Notes: generated by a model not told the origin, from the letters alone. A stretch of DNA of 64,000 nucleotides from Hymenobacter cavernae (GCF_014641455.1 NZ_BMHT01000002.1:518605-582604), one strand, 5' to 3'; numbered from the stretch's first letter, positions 52,304-60,697 are shown. Translations and numbers: made by a program.

Positions 52304-53451
52304 GGCGCGTCCTCCCGGCTCACGCCCCGCAGGATCTGCTTGCTCAGCAGATCGTGCAGCAGCGTCGCGTTGATGCGCACGGCGGCGCTGGCTACGGCCT
52401 CCGGGTGCGTGGTGAGGTGGCGTAAGTAGGCCAGCAGCTTGGGCGAAATCGTGAAGGCCTCCTGCGTGAATCGATCAAACAGGTAGGCGTACTTACGGGC
52501 CGCAAAAAGCTCGTAGCGCTCCTGGTTGAAGACGTAGTGCGTGGGCGAACCTAGGTTGGCCGTCGGCAGTGCCGCCCCGCCCGAGTGGCCGTTGCTCAGA
52601 TCGACGTAGTTGTGAATCATGCGCCAGTACAGCCACTGCTCGGGCCGGGTAGCCAGGTAGTGCTCCAGCTGCCCGTAGCAGGCTTGCAGGGTCTGCTGCA
52701 CGTAGGTGGCGCGCGGCACGCTCCGGTCGGGCTTTATGGGCGAGCCGAAGAACACCCGCACCTGCTCTGGTCCGGTGCGGTACGACACAATCGGCAGAAT
52801 GGGCACCCCGGTAGCGTGGGCCAGACTGGCAATGCCCTTCTTCGCCAGTAGCTTGTGACCCAGTAAGTTGACGCGCGCATAAGCGGCGCTGTCGGCCTCG
52901 CTGATGGCTTCGGGGTTGCCATCAATAAAGACCATGATGCTTTTGCCGGCTTGCAGCGTGCTGTGCATTTCGAGCAGGATACTCGGGGAGTCGGCGTGGA
53001 GCACATCAAGCGGGTCGTCGACGGCCGCGTGGTGGAGCATCTCCGACGTGACGCCTTGCTTGAGCGTCAGCACCGAGAACTCAATGCCGAACTGGCGCAG
53101 CAGCGCGCCCACCATCTGGTAGGAGCCAAAGTGAAACGTGCAGAAGATAAAAGGCTGCTGCCCAAGCTGCTGCACGAAAGCCGTGTCGCCTTCCACCGTC
53201 GCCTGGCTCAGCAAGAGTGCCCGATCCATGCTAGGCTCCAGCTGCGCGCTCAGCTGAATGTTGTACTGGGCATCCAGGAAAAAAGCCAGGTCGTCGACGG
53301 GGTGCTGCGGAAAGAAGCGGTGCTTGGCCGCCCGGTAGCGCAGAAACTCCGTCATCTGCTCAATATCATCTTCCAGCGTTTCGCCGAGCTGCCTGACCGA
53401 ATCGCGCAGTTTGGTGGTGGCTTGCCGGTATTCTTCGATAGTCGTAATCAT
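52300..53451 (-). CDS. LpxL-like (LPLAT superfamily) acyltransferase
   Basis: A 383-residue protein with the LPLAT fold of LpxL/HtrB-type acyltransferases. The catalytic-type motif is HFGSYQ (residues 107-112), where the family usually has HxxxxE or HxxxxD; here the acid is Gln. FIDGNP and PEQWLYWRMIHNY are other family stretches. Instead of a membrane helix the N-terminus is helical and soluble-looking. It ends in a 4-base overlap with the ATP-grasp gene, so it belongs to the peptide operon and may transfer an acyl chain to the peptide. Confidence 0.78.
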   Translation of the reverse strand: MITTIEEYRQATTKLRDSVRQLGETLEDDIEQMTEFLRYRAAKHRFFPQHPVDDLAFFLDAQYNIQLSAQLEPSMDRALLLSQATVEGDTAFVQQLGQQPFIFCTFHFGSYQMVGALLRQFGIEFSVLTLKQGVTSEMLHHAAVDDPLDVLHADSPSILLEMHSTLQAGKSIMVFIDGNPEAISEADSAAYARVNLLGHKLLAKKGIASLAHATGVPILPIVSYRTGPEQVRVFFGSPIKPDRSVPRATYVQQTLQACYGQLEHYLATRPEQWLYWRMIHNYVDLSNGHSGGAALPTANLGSPTHYVFNQERYELFAARKYAYLFDRFTQEAFTISPKLLAYLRHLTTHPEAVASAAVRINATLLHDLLSKQILRGVSREDAP

Positions 53452-53598
53452 AGGAGTAAAGGCGTGAGATGTCAGATTAGATAGGAGAACTGAGCTGGTA
53501 GACTTGGGAGTTGAGAAAAGGCTCTGGCTAGCTGATAAATCAAGTCTGGTTGCCTAGATCTCAGGTCTAACGTCTTCCGTCTCCATGTCTTCTTATGG

Positions 53599-54879
53599 CT
53601 AGGAGGATACCGCCACGGCCGTGGGTTCCGCAGTCGGGGCCAGCCAGCCCAGGCGGGCGAGCAGGCGCACCGCGGCCGGCTTGATGGTGCGATAAGCCAA
53701 CACCAGGAACAGCACGCAGAATAAACCTAGCTTTAGCAGATAAAAGCCGTATTCCCAGGGAGTTTCGTTGGCAAACTGGCCTTCGTGGTGGAGGCGCTGC
53801 ATGGTTTCCTGGAAGCTGTGGTAGAAGCCGGAGTAGCCCAGGTACGAAAGCCAGGAAACCAGGCACAAGCGACCAACTGAGTAGGCCAGCAGGAGCAGCT
53901 CGCTACCCAGGGTGAGGCCCGGCCCCCGAAACGGCATCTGGCCCTTGCTGCGCACGTAGTTCCAGCATTTGCGCGGGTAGTCCTGCGCGGCGGCGGCCAG
54001 GTTAGGCACGGCAAAGTAGTCGCTGCAAACCCAGTAGCCATCGTTGCGAAAGAAGGGGTTCAGCGAGTACAGCGCCAGCGTTGCGTTGGCCAGGAAGAAG
54101 GAGATAATCAGGTAGGTGGCCGCGCCGTGCGGCCCGTTCCAGCGCAGGCTCATAGTATAAGCCAGGTAGAGAAGCAGATTAACCAGGAGCTGGAAGTAGA
54201 TACCCGCCAGGTTAACTTGTACACGTTTGTACTTATCTAATATCCATACTTTGCTGATGTCGGTGTACAAAACCGGCAACACCAGGTAAAATCCGAAGCC
54301 GACTTCCTTCGGCGTAATCTTGTAGCGGGCGGCGGCAGTAGCGTGGCCCAGTTCGTGAAATAAGCCCACCAGGGCAAAGAACAGGTAAGAACCTAGCATC
54401 ACGGCCAAACTATTGCCGGCCGAAATGGTGGTATCCAGAAGGTGTGTGCGGTAGAGGGCCCACAAGAAGAGACCGGTGGTGAGAAGGGATAGAGCCAGCA
54501 GTGGCACGGCTACCACTCGGCGGAACAGAAACTCTAGGTTCTTGGTCAGCTTGGCTAGGGTGTGTTCCCGGATAAGCGTCACCTGGCCATAGACATACGA
54601 CTGCTTGGCGGTGTCGGAAGCGTCGGCAGTGGCAAGTACTTTTTCAAGCGTGTCGCCGACGATCTGATCGAACTTCTCGCGTGATAAAACGAGGCGGTAT
54701 TCCGCTGCTATCAGCTCCTGAATTTCGGGGAAAGTCTTGCCGGCTTGCAGGTGCTGAATGATCCTGAACAGCACCGCCCCGATGTAGTAAAGTTTGTCAT
54801 TGCAATCGAGGGCAAACGTATCATCCGATACCTGCACTACCTTGAGCGAGTTCAGGCGTGCTGCGTCGATGTAGTCCAT
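53599..54879 (-). CDS. PqqD-like domain fused to an M50 site-2 membrane protease
   Basis: A 426-residue protein. Residues about 1-85 (LKVVQVSDDTFALDC..., LYYIGAVLFRIIQHLQAG) resemble PqqD-like precursor-recognition domains. Then come several membrane segments, HELGH at 175-179 (zinc ligands, catalytic Glu 176) and NPFFRNDG at 274-281 (third metal ligand Asp 280). The family of PqqD/M50 fusions occurs in RiPP clusters, where it cuts or exports the modified peptide. The ATG at 54879 is preferred. Two precursor genes lie directly upstream, separated by a hairpin. Confidence 0.83.
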   Translation of the reverse strand: MDYIDAARLNSLKVVQVSDDTFALDCNDKLYYIGAVLFRIIQHLQAGKTFPEIQELIAAEYRLVLSREKFDQIVGDTLEKVLATADASDTAKQSYVYGQVTLIREHTLAKLTKNLEFLFRRVVAVPLLALSLLTTGLFLWALYRTHLLDTTISAGNSLAVMLGSYLFFALVGLFHELGHATAAARYKITPKEVGFGFYLVLPVLYTDISKVWILDKYKRVQVNLAGIYFQLLVNLLLYLAYTMSLRWNGPHGAATYLIISFFLANATLALYSLNPFFRNDGYWVCSDYFAVPNLAAAAQDYPRKCWNYVRSKGQMPFRGPGLTLGSELLLLAYSVGRLCLVSWLSYLGYSGFYHSFQETMQRLHHEGQFANETPWEYGFYLLKLGLFCVLFLVLAYRTIKPAAVRLLARLGWLAPTAEPTAVAVSS

Positions 54880-54917
54880 AGTGCTGTTAGTTGAGGTGCT
54901 TGGTTTGATGGGATTAT

Positions 54918-55014
54918 AAAAAGAACAGGGGGAATGAGAGCTAGCGCAAATGAAGTGCATCGAACGTAGGTAGACTATCGTCTCGGAATCTGACGCTCAC
55001 TCTGCATTCCCCCT
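54918..55014 (-). terminator. Attenuating terminator between precursor genes and the M50 gene
   Basis: On the minus strand, arms 54994-55014 and 54927-54946 (about 20 bases, a few mismatches; AGGGGGAATG/CATTCCCCCT) form a hairpin that is followed by GTTCTTTTTAT. The T-run starts beside the stem. Partial termination here would make precursor mRNA exceed enzyme mRNA, the usual arrangement in RiPP operons. Confidence 0.7.
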
Positions 55015-55059
55015 ATTGCTTTCTGTCACGTTAGTAGTGGCCTAGGCCTAGGTTCAAGC

Positions 55060-55209
55060 CTAGCCGTCGAGGCAGCAGCTGATAACCGGTGCGCTGGCGG
55101 CCGCGGTCTGCACCATTTCCAGGCGCTCTTCCAGCTCCAGGACGAACAGGCCGTTGGTGAGCTCCTGCTCGTTTTGCTCTTGTGTGGCGGGCGTAGTTTG
55201 GTTTTTCAT
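55060..55209 (-). CDS. Precursor peptide 2 of the SCCLDG family
   Basis: A 49-residue peptide beginning MKNQTTPATQEQ, with the shared block ELTNGLFVLELEERLEMV in the leader and SAPVISCCLDG as its C-terminus. It has two adjacent Cys and one Asp in the likely core, and Ser and Thr just before. It was found by hand because it is shorter than usual ORF cut-offs. The last 37 residues are identical to peptide 1 although 11 codons differ synonymously. It sits 51 bases upstream of the hairpin before the M50 gene. Confidence 0.88.
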   Translation of the reverse strand: MKNQTTPATQEQNEQELTNGLFVLELEERLEMVQTAAASAPVISCCLDG

Positions 55210-55249
55210 GTTATAAGTTGAAGGTGAAAAGGTTGAAAAGAATGGATAG

Positions 55250-55283
55250 TGCCTACTCTAAGCGGTTTTCGGCGGCCCCGTAA
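55250..55283 (-). promoter_or_regulatory. Conserved 34-base element upstream of precursor 2
   Basis: It matches the element at 55507-55540 at 30 of 34 positions, and lies 40 bases before the start codon. It contains the shared TGCCTACTCT and CGGTTTTCGGCG blocks (plus-strand orientation). It may be a promoter, leader or regulator site. Confidence 0.6.
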
Positions 55284-55320
55284 TTGTGTGTGCAAGCTGG
55301 TGCTAGACCTAGGTTCAGGC

Positions 55321-55473
55321 TTAGCCGTCGAGGCAGCAGCTGATCACGGGAGCTGAAGCAGCCGCGGTTTGCACCATTTCCAGGCGCTCTTCCAGTTCGA
55401 GCACGAACAGACCGTTGGTGAGCTCCTGCTCGTTCTGGTCTTGGGTAGCGGGGGTGTTGTTTTCGTGTACCAT
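55321..55473 (-). CDS. Precursor peptide 1 of the SCCLDG family
   Basis: A 50-residue peptide (MVHENNTPATQDQ... then ELTNGLFVLELEERLEMV, and ending SAPVISCCLDG). The leader is acidic and amphipathic; the core is short and contains Thr, Ser, Cys-Cys and Asp. It is the first of two tandem copies; the two share 37 identical C-terminal residues. Each copy carries its own upstream conserved block. Likely modified by the ATP-grasp, SPASM and acyltransferase proteins downstream and cut or exported by the M50 protein. The mature form is unknown. Confidence 0.88.
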   Translation of the reverse strand: MVHENNTPATQDQNEQELTNGLFVLELEERLEMVQTAAASAPVISCCLDG

Positions 55474-55506
55474 GATGAGAAAAGTGAAAAAGGTTGGTTG
55501 TTTGAA

Positions 55507-55540
55507 TGCCTACTCTGGTCGGTTTTCGGCGTCCCCGTAA
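55507..55540 (-). promoter_or_regulatory. Conserved 34-base element upstream of precursor 1
   Basis: Matches 55250-55283 at 30 of 34 positions and lies 33 bases before the start codon of precursor 1. Confidence 0.6.
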
Positions 55541-55644
55541 AGTGATAGTTCCAGAAGCCGCGGCCTGTAAGAAGCCGGGCCGGCAGGAGTCTTATTGTTG
55601 GGCAGACCTAGGTAGTCTGGCCTGGAGCGTCAGCTGTCTGTGAA

Positions 55645-56298
55645 CTACTTCGCGACAGATACTTCGGACTGGCAAAGACCTTGGTAGCGGACGGCTTCTG
55701 ACTTGCCCCAGTGCGGCTCGATGGAGGAGGCCGGCGCGTTGGCGAATAAGGAGTTGGCTTTTTCGAAGTACTGGCAGGCTAGCTTTCGGTCGCCCCCGAA
55801 CTGGGGCGGCGTAGAGTACTTGCTCTGGCCGAACAGCAGGTAAGCGCGCGGGTTGGCTGGGTTGAGCTGCTTGGCCGTCTGGAGGGCCTTATTAGCCAGT
55901 GCGCTGTACTCGGGGCCGCGGGCCATAAAGTCCACGTTGATCCGGGCGAAGGAAATCAGGGCGTTCAGGCAGTAGATTTCCGAGTTATTCGGGCTAAGCG
56001 TATTTGCCTGCTGGGTCAGGATCTCAATTTTATCGAGCTTCGCATCAATCTGATTTAAATCGCGCTCGAACTTAACTGCTTTCAAGCCGCAGTAGCTGGC
56101 GTAATAATAAGGCAGCCACTGGCTTTTTTCCGCGTTGGCAATGCGCTCGAACGTTGCGCCTATTTTTTGAAAACCGGCGGCCGTGCTGGCGGTGTCGAGC
56201 TGCGCTAGGTTTTGCTCAATTGCGCTTTGGAACTTGCTCGATTGGGCGAAGCTGACGGTGCTGCTACCCAGGGCCAGGAGGAGAAAGAACTTTTTCAT
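55645..56298 (-). CDS. Exported TPR-like repeat protein
   Basis: A 217-residue protein with a signal peptide (MKKFFLLLALGSSTVSFAQ) and helical repeats (TLSPNNSEIYCLNALISFARINVDF, ALQTAKQLNPANPRAYLLFGQSKYST) of TPR form. It lies 34 bases after the stop of the TonB receptor on the same strand, so the pair is likely co-expressed in the periplasm or at the outer membrane. The role beside a peptide cluster is unknown; it may help the receptor or the peptide exporter. Confidence 0.75.
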   Translation of the reverse strand: MKKFFLLLALGSSTVSFAQSSKFQSAIEQNLAQLDTASTAAGFQKIGATFERIANAEKSQWLPYYYASYCGLKAVKFERDLNQIDAKLDKIEILTQQANTLSPNNSEIYCLNALISFARINVDFMARGPEYSALANKALQTAKQLNPANPRAYLLFGQSKYSTPPQFGGDRKLACQYFEKANSLFANAPASSIEPHWGKSEAVRYQGLCQSEVSVAK

Positions 56299-56332
56299 AG
56301 CTTTTGTTTTTTGATGGTGTCAGAAGAAATGA

Positions 56333-58525
56333 TTAGAGGTTTTTATCGATGATGTCGTTCGTTCTGTCGACGCCGAAATTCATGAACAGGCCCAGGAAGA
56401 CGAACGGGTTGTTGGTCGGGGTAATGGGCATGCGCTGGGTTGGTTCGAGGCGGGAGTAGGTATAGCCAAACACTTGCTGATTGCCGAGTACATTGCTGAA
56501 CGTGAGAGCAATAACCGAGAAGGAGTTGCCGATTTTGGGCAGGTAGCAGATGCTCAGACCTAGGTTGTTGAAGTTGATCGTCCGGTCCCGCATGAACTCG
56601 TCGTCCGACAGGTTGGGGTTGTAGTAAGGCCGGCCAGTGGCGAAGGCGTAGGAGGCGCTCAGGTTAATTCTTGGACCTGCGAAATAGCGTTTGGCAACAA
56701 CCGAAAGCGTGTGGTTGGCGGCGAAGCTAGGTTGCGCCAACAAAGGATAATCCAGGTAATTGCGCTTGGTATCCAGGAAAGAATAGCTCACCCAATAATC
56801 AAAGCCGCGGATGGTTTTTTTATCGCGCCAGAATAATTCCAAACCTCTGGCGTACCCGTAGCCATCATTAGAAATATGCGGTGTTGTTTTAATTAAATCG
56901 TTGTATTTTTTATAATACAGCTCTGTTCTAAAGCTGTGGTAATTATCCATTTTCTGATAGGTCAGAATATAATGGTCGGCGCGGTTGTAGGTTAATTTAG
57001 GGCCGGTAAGCAGATAATATTTGCCGGGCTTTTGGTAGAAGGTGCCGTACGATGCCATCAGCTGGCTTTTATCGGCGAAGGTGTAGTTGAGCGAGGTGCG
57101 CGGGGCCAGCTTGGTCGTTTCCAGCAAGGCGCTTTTTTCCAGGCGCACCCCGGCGCGGCCCGAAAGGTTGCCCACGATGGCGGTTTCCAGCTCCACAAAC
57201 CCGGCTCCGTACGTGTCCTGGAGCTGGCCCAGGCTGGTGCGGTCCGATGCGTAGCCTTCGCGGCCGCGGAACAGCTCGCCGCCCCACTGCACCCGGCCGT
57301 TGTTGAGCACGCGCTTCGACAGGACGGTGCGGAATTGCAGCAGACTCGTGTTGTCGCGGCTCAGCGAATCGTAGACCGACTCGGGTGAGGTCTTGGGCTG
57401 GAGCTTCAGACTGAACCGGTCGAGGTTGTAGTTCAGCGAAGAACCTAGGTAGAGCTTCCAGCCCTTGGGCAGCTCCTGATTATACGTCAGGTTGGTGTAC
57501 AGATTGGTGTTGCGCAGCCCTACTAAGTCGTTGACCGTCAAGTAGTCGGGGTCGGACTGGCGCAGGCGCAGGTTACTTTCGCCAAGGCTGCTGTAGAATT
57601 TCAGGAATCCTTTCTCGCCCACTTTGCGCTTCACGAAAAAGCTGCCATCCAGGTATTTGGGCGCGGTGGTAAACCGGATAGTCGGCTTTACCAGGCTGAA
57701 CACCAGGCTCAGATCGGTGTACTTGGCGAACGTGCCGACCAGCGTCTTTTTGCCTTCCGACAGGATCTGCACGCCCCCTTCAATGGACAGCGGCGAGATG
57801 CCGAAGTCGGCGTTGCTGTTAGCGGGCATATCCTGCGATTCCAGGATGAGCGCCGCGGAAAGCGCCTCGCCGTAGAGGGCCGAGTAGCCGCCGCTGCTGA
57901 AGAAAGCGCCCTTGAACAGGCCCGGCGCAAAGCGGCTGCGCGAGGCTTGGTTGGCGGGGCTGCTGTAGGTGAAGTTGTTGACCAGCAGGCCGTCCATGAA
58001 CATCTTGCTCTCGTCGCCTGTGCCGCCGCGCACAAACAGGCCGCTGCTTTCGCCTACCTGCTGGGCGCCCGGCATGGTTTTGAGCGCCGAAACCACGTTG
58101 CCGTCCATGGCCGTCGTCAGCACGTCGGTGGAGCTGAGCGTGACGGCTTTGATCTTGTCGTCGTTCTCAAACTTGCGGGCCCGCACTACTACATTGCTCA
58201 GGCTCAGGGCTTTCACCGTGAAGATAACCTTGCAGGTGATGGTTGAGTTAGCGTCCTTGATGTCGACTACCTGCACAGCATCCTGATAGCCTTCGAGCTT
58301 CGATACCAGCACCTGGCTGCCTTTCTCAGTGGTTTGAAAGGAAAAGGAGCCGTCTTTGTTGGAGAACGTTCCGTCGTAGGTGCCGTCGATGGCAATGGCG
58401 ACGTTAGCGAGTGGCTTGGCATTCAGGTCAGTGACAATGCCGCTGATGCTGCTTTGCCCGAGTGCTACTTCCCTGGTGAGGGCAACCAGACCGAAGGCAG
58501 GAATCAGTAGAAGTTTTATCTTCAT
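56333..58525 (-). CDS. TonB-dependent receptor with carboxypeptidase-like N-domain
   Basis: A 730-residue outer-membrane protein. After the signal peptide (VALGQ) comes a carboxypeptidase regulatory-like domain (SISGIVTDLNAKPLANVAIAIDGTYDGTFSNKDGSFSF), then a plug domain (VVSALKTMPGAQQVGESSGLFVRGGTGDESKMFMDG) and a beta-barrel. It lacks the long SusC form. It sits directly upstream of the two precursor genes, which is consistent with transport of the product or of a metal or siderophore-like ligand, but this is not shown. Confidence 0.85.
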   Translation of the reverse strand: MKIKLLLIPAFGLVALTREVALGQSSISGIVTDLNAKPLANVAIAIDGTYDGTFSNKDGSFSFQTTEKGSQVLVSKLEGYQDAVQVVDIKDANSTITCKVIFTVKALSLSNVVVRARKFENDDKIKAVTLSSTDVLTTAMDGNVVSALKTMPGAQQVGESSGLFVRGGTGDESKMFMDGLLVNNFTYSSPANQASRSRFAPGLFKGAFFSSGGYSALYGEALSAALILESQDMPANSNADFGISPLSIEGGVQILSEGKKTLVGTFAKYTDLSLVFSLVKPTIRFTTAPKYLDGSFFVKRKVGEKGFLKFYSSLGESNLRLRQSDPDYLTVNDLVGLRNTNLYTNLTYNQELPKGWKLYLGSSLNYNLDRFSLKLQPKTSPESVYDSLSRDNTSLLQFRTVLSKRVLNNGRVQWGGELFRGREGYASDRTSLGQLQDTYGAGFVELETAIVGNLSGRAGVRLEKSALLETTKLAPRTSLNYTFADKSQLMASYGTFYQKPGKYYLLTGPKLTYNRADHYILTYQKMDNYHSFRTELYYKKYNDLIKTTPHISNDGYGYARGLELFWRDKKTIRGFDYWVSYSFLDTKRNYLDYPLLAQPSFAANHTLSVVAKRYFAGPRINLSASYAFATGRPYYNPNLSDDEFMRDRTINFNNLGLSICYLPKIGNSFSVIALTFSNVLGNQQVFGYTYSRLEPTQRMPITPTNNPFVFLGLFMNFGVDRTNDIIDKNL

Positions 58526-58771
58526 GGGTGCTGGTAGCTGGTGGTTGTGAGGATAAGAAGGACAGGAATCGAGAGTGGCGGCAGGCTAGGTAAGGCGCTG
58601 TCTATAAGAGGGTTAATCCGCTGCTGCCGTTGTTGATGATGGAAAATTGGGGATATGAATTCTCGTTTGATAGTTTATTACACCAACCCCCCGATTCCCG
58701 GTATTAGCCGGGTGTTTTGCTCCTTTTCTTCTGGTTTTCGCAGTACCAACCTAGGTTTTGCGGCGGGGCCG
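58526..58771. other. Gap between the ligase gene and the TonB receptor gene
   Basis: 246 bases with ACCTAGGT at 58749-58756, and a small CCCGG/CCGGG hairpin at about 58695-58712 without a T-run. It probably contains the promoter for the receptor gene. No small peptide of the SCCLDG type was found. Confidence 0.5.
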
Positions 58772-60067
58772 TCAGGCGGCGCGGCGGTCCAGAAACGTGC
58801 GCGGTTTGCGGCTGTCGCCGGCAAAAAGCAGGCGCTCCACTTCGGCTACCGGCTTGAATACCAGGGAAGGAGCAATGCGCAGCTTGGCGCGCAGGTGTTC
58901 GCGCAGGTGCGCCTTGGCGTGTTCGGGCAGCTCGTGGCAGCCGATGTGGAGCAGCAGCTCGTCGGTGCCGATGTCGTTGGTGTAGCTCTCGACCTGGAAG
59001 TTCTTCACGAAGGATACCTCGTGCAGCGCATCATGAATGAGCTGCGGGTACAACGTCGTGCCTTTGTACTTGACTAAGTGCTGCTTACGCCCAAGCACAG
59101 GGCTCAGGCGGGTGGTGGTGCGGCCGCAGGCGCAGGGCGTGCGGTGCATGGCACAGACGTCGCCGGTTTTGAAGCGCAGCAGGGGCATGCCTTCCACGCC
59201 GAGCGTGGTAATTGTTAGCTCGCCCGGCTCCCCATCGGGCACGGGGTGGTTGTGGGCATCGAGCACTTCCACGATGAGCAGCTCGGGGTGATGATGGCCG
59301 CCCTGACCCGCTGCGCACTCCGTGAAGGAGGTGCCCATCTCGGTAGACGCGTAGGTGGAGTGCAGGGCAATATCCCACTTGCTGTGAATGCGCTGGCCTA
59401 GGGTGTTCAGCGAAAAATCGGGGTTGCGGATGTTTTCCCCGATGCAGATAACCTTCCGCACGCTGCTGGCTGCGTAGTCAAGTTCATGTTCCTCAGCGTA
59501 TTCTATCAGCTTGAGCACAAAGCTAGGTACCGCAATAATGGCCGTGGGCCGCAGGCGCTGAATGGTGTCCCACTGCATCTCGGGCACGCCGCTGCCCACC
59601 CGGATGATGCCGGCCCCGAGGCGACGGGCCCCCAGAAAATACGCCAGGCCGGCCATAAAGCGCTTGTCGAGGGTGGTCGTGAGCTGGTACAGCTCGCCGG
59701 GGCCACCGCCGGCGCAGCCCAGCGAGAGGTACTCGTTGTAGGCCAGCCGGTCGAGGTCATTGTCGGTCAGGCCAAAGGTGACGGGCTGCCCCAGCGTGCC
59801 GGAAGTGCAGACGTAGTCGACAATGCGCGCCGGATCGACGCAGAGGAAGTCGCTGGGGTGGCGGTGCAGGTCGTGCTTCGTCGTAACGGGCAGCTTTACC
59901 AGGTCTTCCAGCCGCTGAATAGCCGCGACGCTGACGCCGGCCTGCGCAAAGGCGCGCTGGTAAAAGGGCGAGTGCGCCGCCAGGTAGTGCAGCAGCTCCC
60001 GAAGCTTGCCTTCCTGAAACTCCTTAATAGCGGCGCTCGACTGGGATTCAATGGCTGGTATAGACAT
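58772..60067 (-). CDS. Phenylacetate-CoA-ligase-like AMP-binding enzyme
   Basis: A 431-residue protein of the PaaK-like adenylating family. The ATP motif is YVCTSGTLGQPVTFG (about residues 84-98), GEPGELTITTLG and LLRFKTGDVCAMH carry the second motif and the ribose-binding Asp, and GRKQHLVKYKGTTLYP follows. It would activate a carboxylic acid as acyl-AMP and possibly a thioester. The position after KS and dehydratases suggests loading or release of a chain. It may start its own transcript after a gap of 237 bases. Confidence 0.8.
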   Translation of the reverse strand: MSIPAIESQSSAAIKEFQEGKLRELLHYLAAHSPFYQRAFAQAGVSVAAIQRLEDLVKLPVTTKHDLHRHPSDFLCVDPARIVDYVCTSGTLGQPVTFGLTDNDLDRLAYNEYLSLGCAGGGPGELYQLTTTLDKRFMAGLAYFLGARRLGAGIIRVGSGVPEMQWDTIQRLRPTAIIAVPSFVLKLIEYAEEHELDYAASSVRKVICIGENIRNPDFSLNTLGQRIHSKWDIALHSTYASTEMGTSFTECAAGQGGHHHPELLIVEVLDAHNHPVPDGEPGELTITTLGVEGMPLLRFKTGDVCAMHRTPCACGRTTTRLSPVLGRKQHLVKYKGTTLYPQLIHDALHEVSFVKNFQVESYTNDIGTDELLLHIGCHELPEHAKAHLREHLRAKLRIAPSLVFKPVAEVERLLFAGDSRKPRTFLDRRAA

Positions 60068-60304
60068 GGCACTGATAATCTGTTAGATGTGAGGAGTTAA
60101 AGCGGTGATGAAGGGGCGCGCAGAACCTAGCCTGCTGACTGGGAGCAAGCGGCCGGAAGGTTACAGGCCAGCGGCCGGCCGGGGCGGCCAGGTTTGTAAA
60201 GCGCAAGGCACACGCCGGCCCGCTGGTCGCGGTTTTGCCGGCGACCTAGGTAGGGGAAAAGAGAAACCTGGGAGGAGCGCTACGCCACGCCTGCCGGCGT
60301 TTGC
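60068..60304. other. Gap between the dehydratase and ligase genes
   Basis: 237 bases, GC-rich, with ACCTAGGT at 60244-60251. No ACP-size reading frame and no clear terminator found on the minus strand. A short plus-strand open frame here (60105-60308) is a shadow of GC-rich sequence. Confidence 0.5.
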
Positions 60305-60697
60305 CTAGAGAAAATCAGATTGGAAGCTGCCCGCTACGCGGCAAAGCAGCTGGTGCTCGTGCTGGATGCTGGCCGCGAAATCAAGCAGGAAGTCGCGCTG
60401 GGTATAGCCCACCGTCAGGGTTAGCGCGGGCATCGTGATGGGGTCGATGGGACGCAGAAATTTACTGTTGGAGCAGGTGCGCAGGAGCAGCTCTTTGGCC
60501 AGGTGCTGCTGAAGCACGTCCTTGACCAGGCCCAGCACGCACACGCCCGGCACGACTGGCTGACCGGGAAAATGCCCGGCAAACAGCGCGTGGTGTGCAT
60601 TGAGCTGCACTTGCAGCCGTAGGCGGTTGGGCTCAGGTGCCTCAGCGTCGGCGAGGGTAAAGAACGAGCCTAGCAGCTGGTAGTCGTTAGTGCGCAT
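60305..60697 (-). CDS. FabZ-like 3-hydroxyacyl-ACP dehydratase
   Basis: A 130-residue hot-dog-fold protein. HHALFAGHFPGQPVVPGVCVL contains the FabZ HFPxxPVxPG catalytic signature, with the His near residue 42. It would remove water from 3-hydroxyacyl-ACP. It overlaps the preceding gene by 11 bases. Together with the previous gene, which also has a hot-dog fold, it suggests repeated dehydration, as in polyunsaturated chains. Confidence 0.83.
   Translation of the reverse strand: MRTNDYQLLGSFFTLADAEAPEPNRLRLQVQLNAHHALFAGHFPGQPVVPGVCVLGLVKDVLQQHLAKELLLRTCSNSKFLRPIDPITMPALTLTVGYTQRDFLLDFAASIQHEHQLLCRVAGSFQSDFL

Larger units (their letters stand above)
55048..55540. repeat. Tandem duplication containing the two precursor genes
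   Basis: Two units of about 235 bases (roughly 55048-55283 and 55308-55540) contain the upstream element, the peptide gene and a CCTAGGTTCA sequence just after the stop. The divergence is mainly in synonymous sites, the first 12-13 codons and the gap between units. Confidence 0.85.

Noticed and set aside
50099..55473. Lanthipeptide or lasso peptide cluster
   Set aside because: No LanB, LanC, LanM, lasso cyclase or lasso protease is present; the maturation genes are ATP-grasp, SPASM-like and M50.
60105..60308. 67-residue open frame on the plus strand between dehydratase and ligase genes
   Set aside because: Arg/Gly/Pro-rich translation of GC-rich non-coding DNA; no homology recognised and opposite to the operon.
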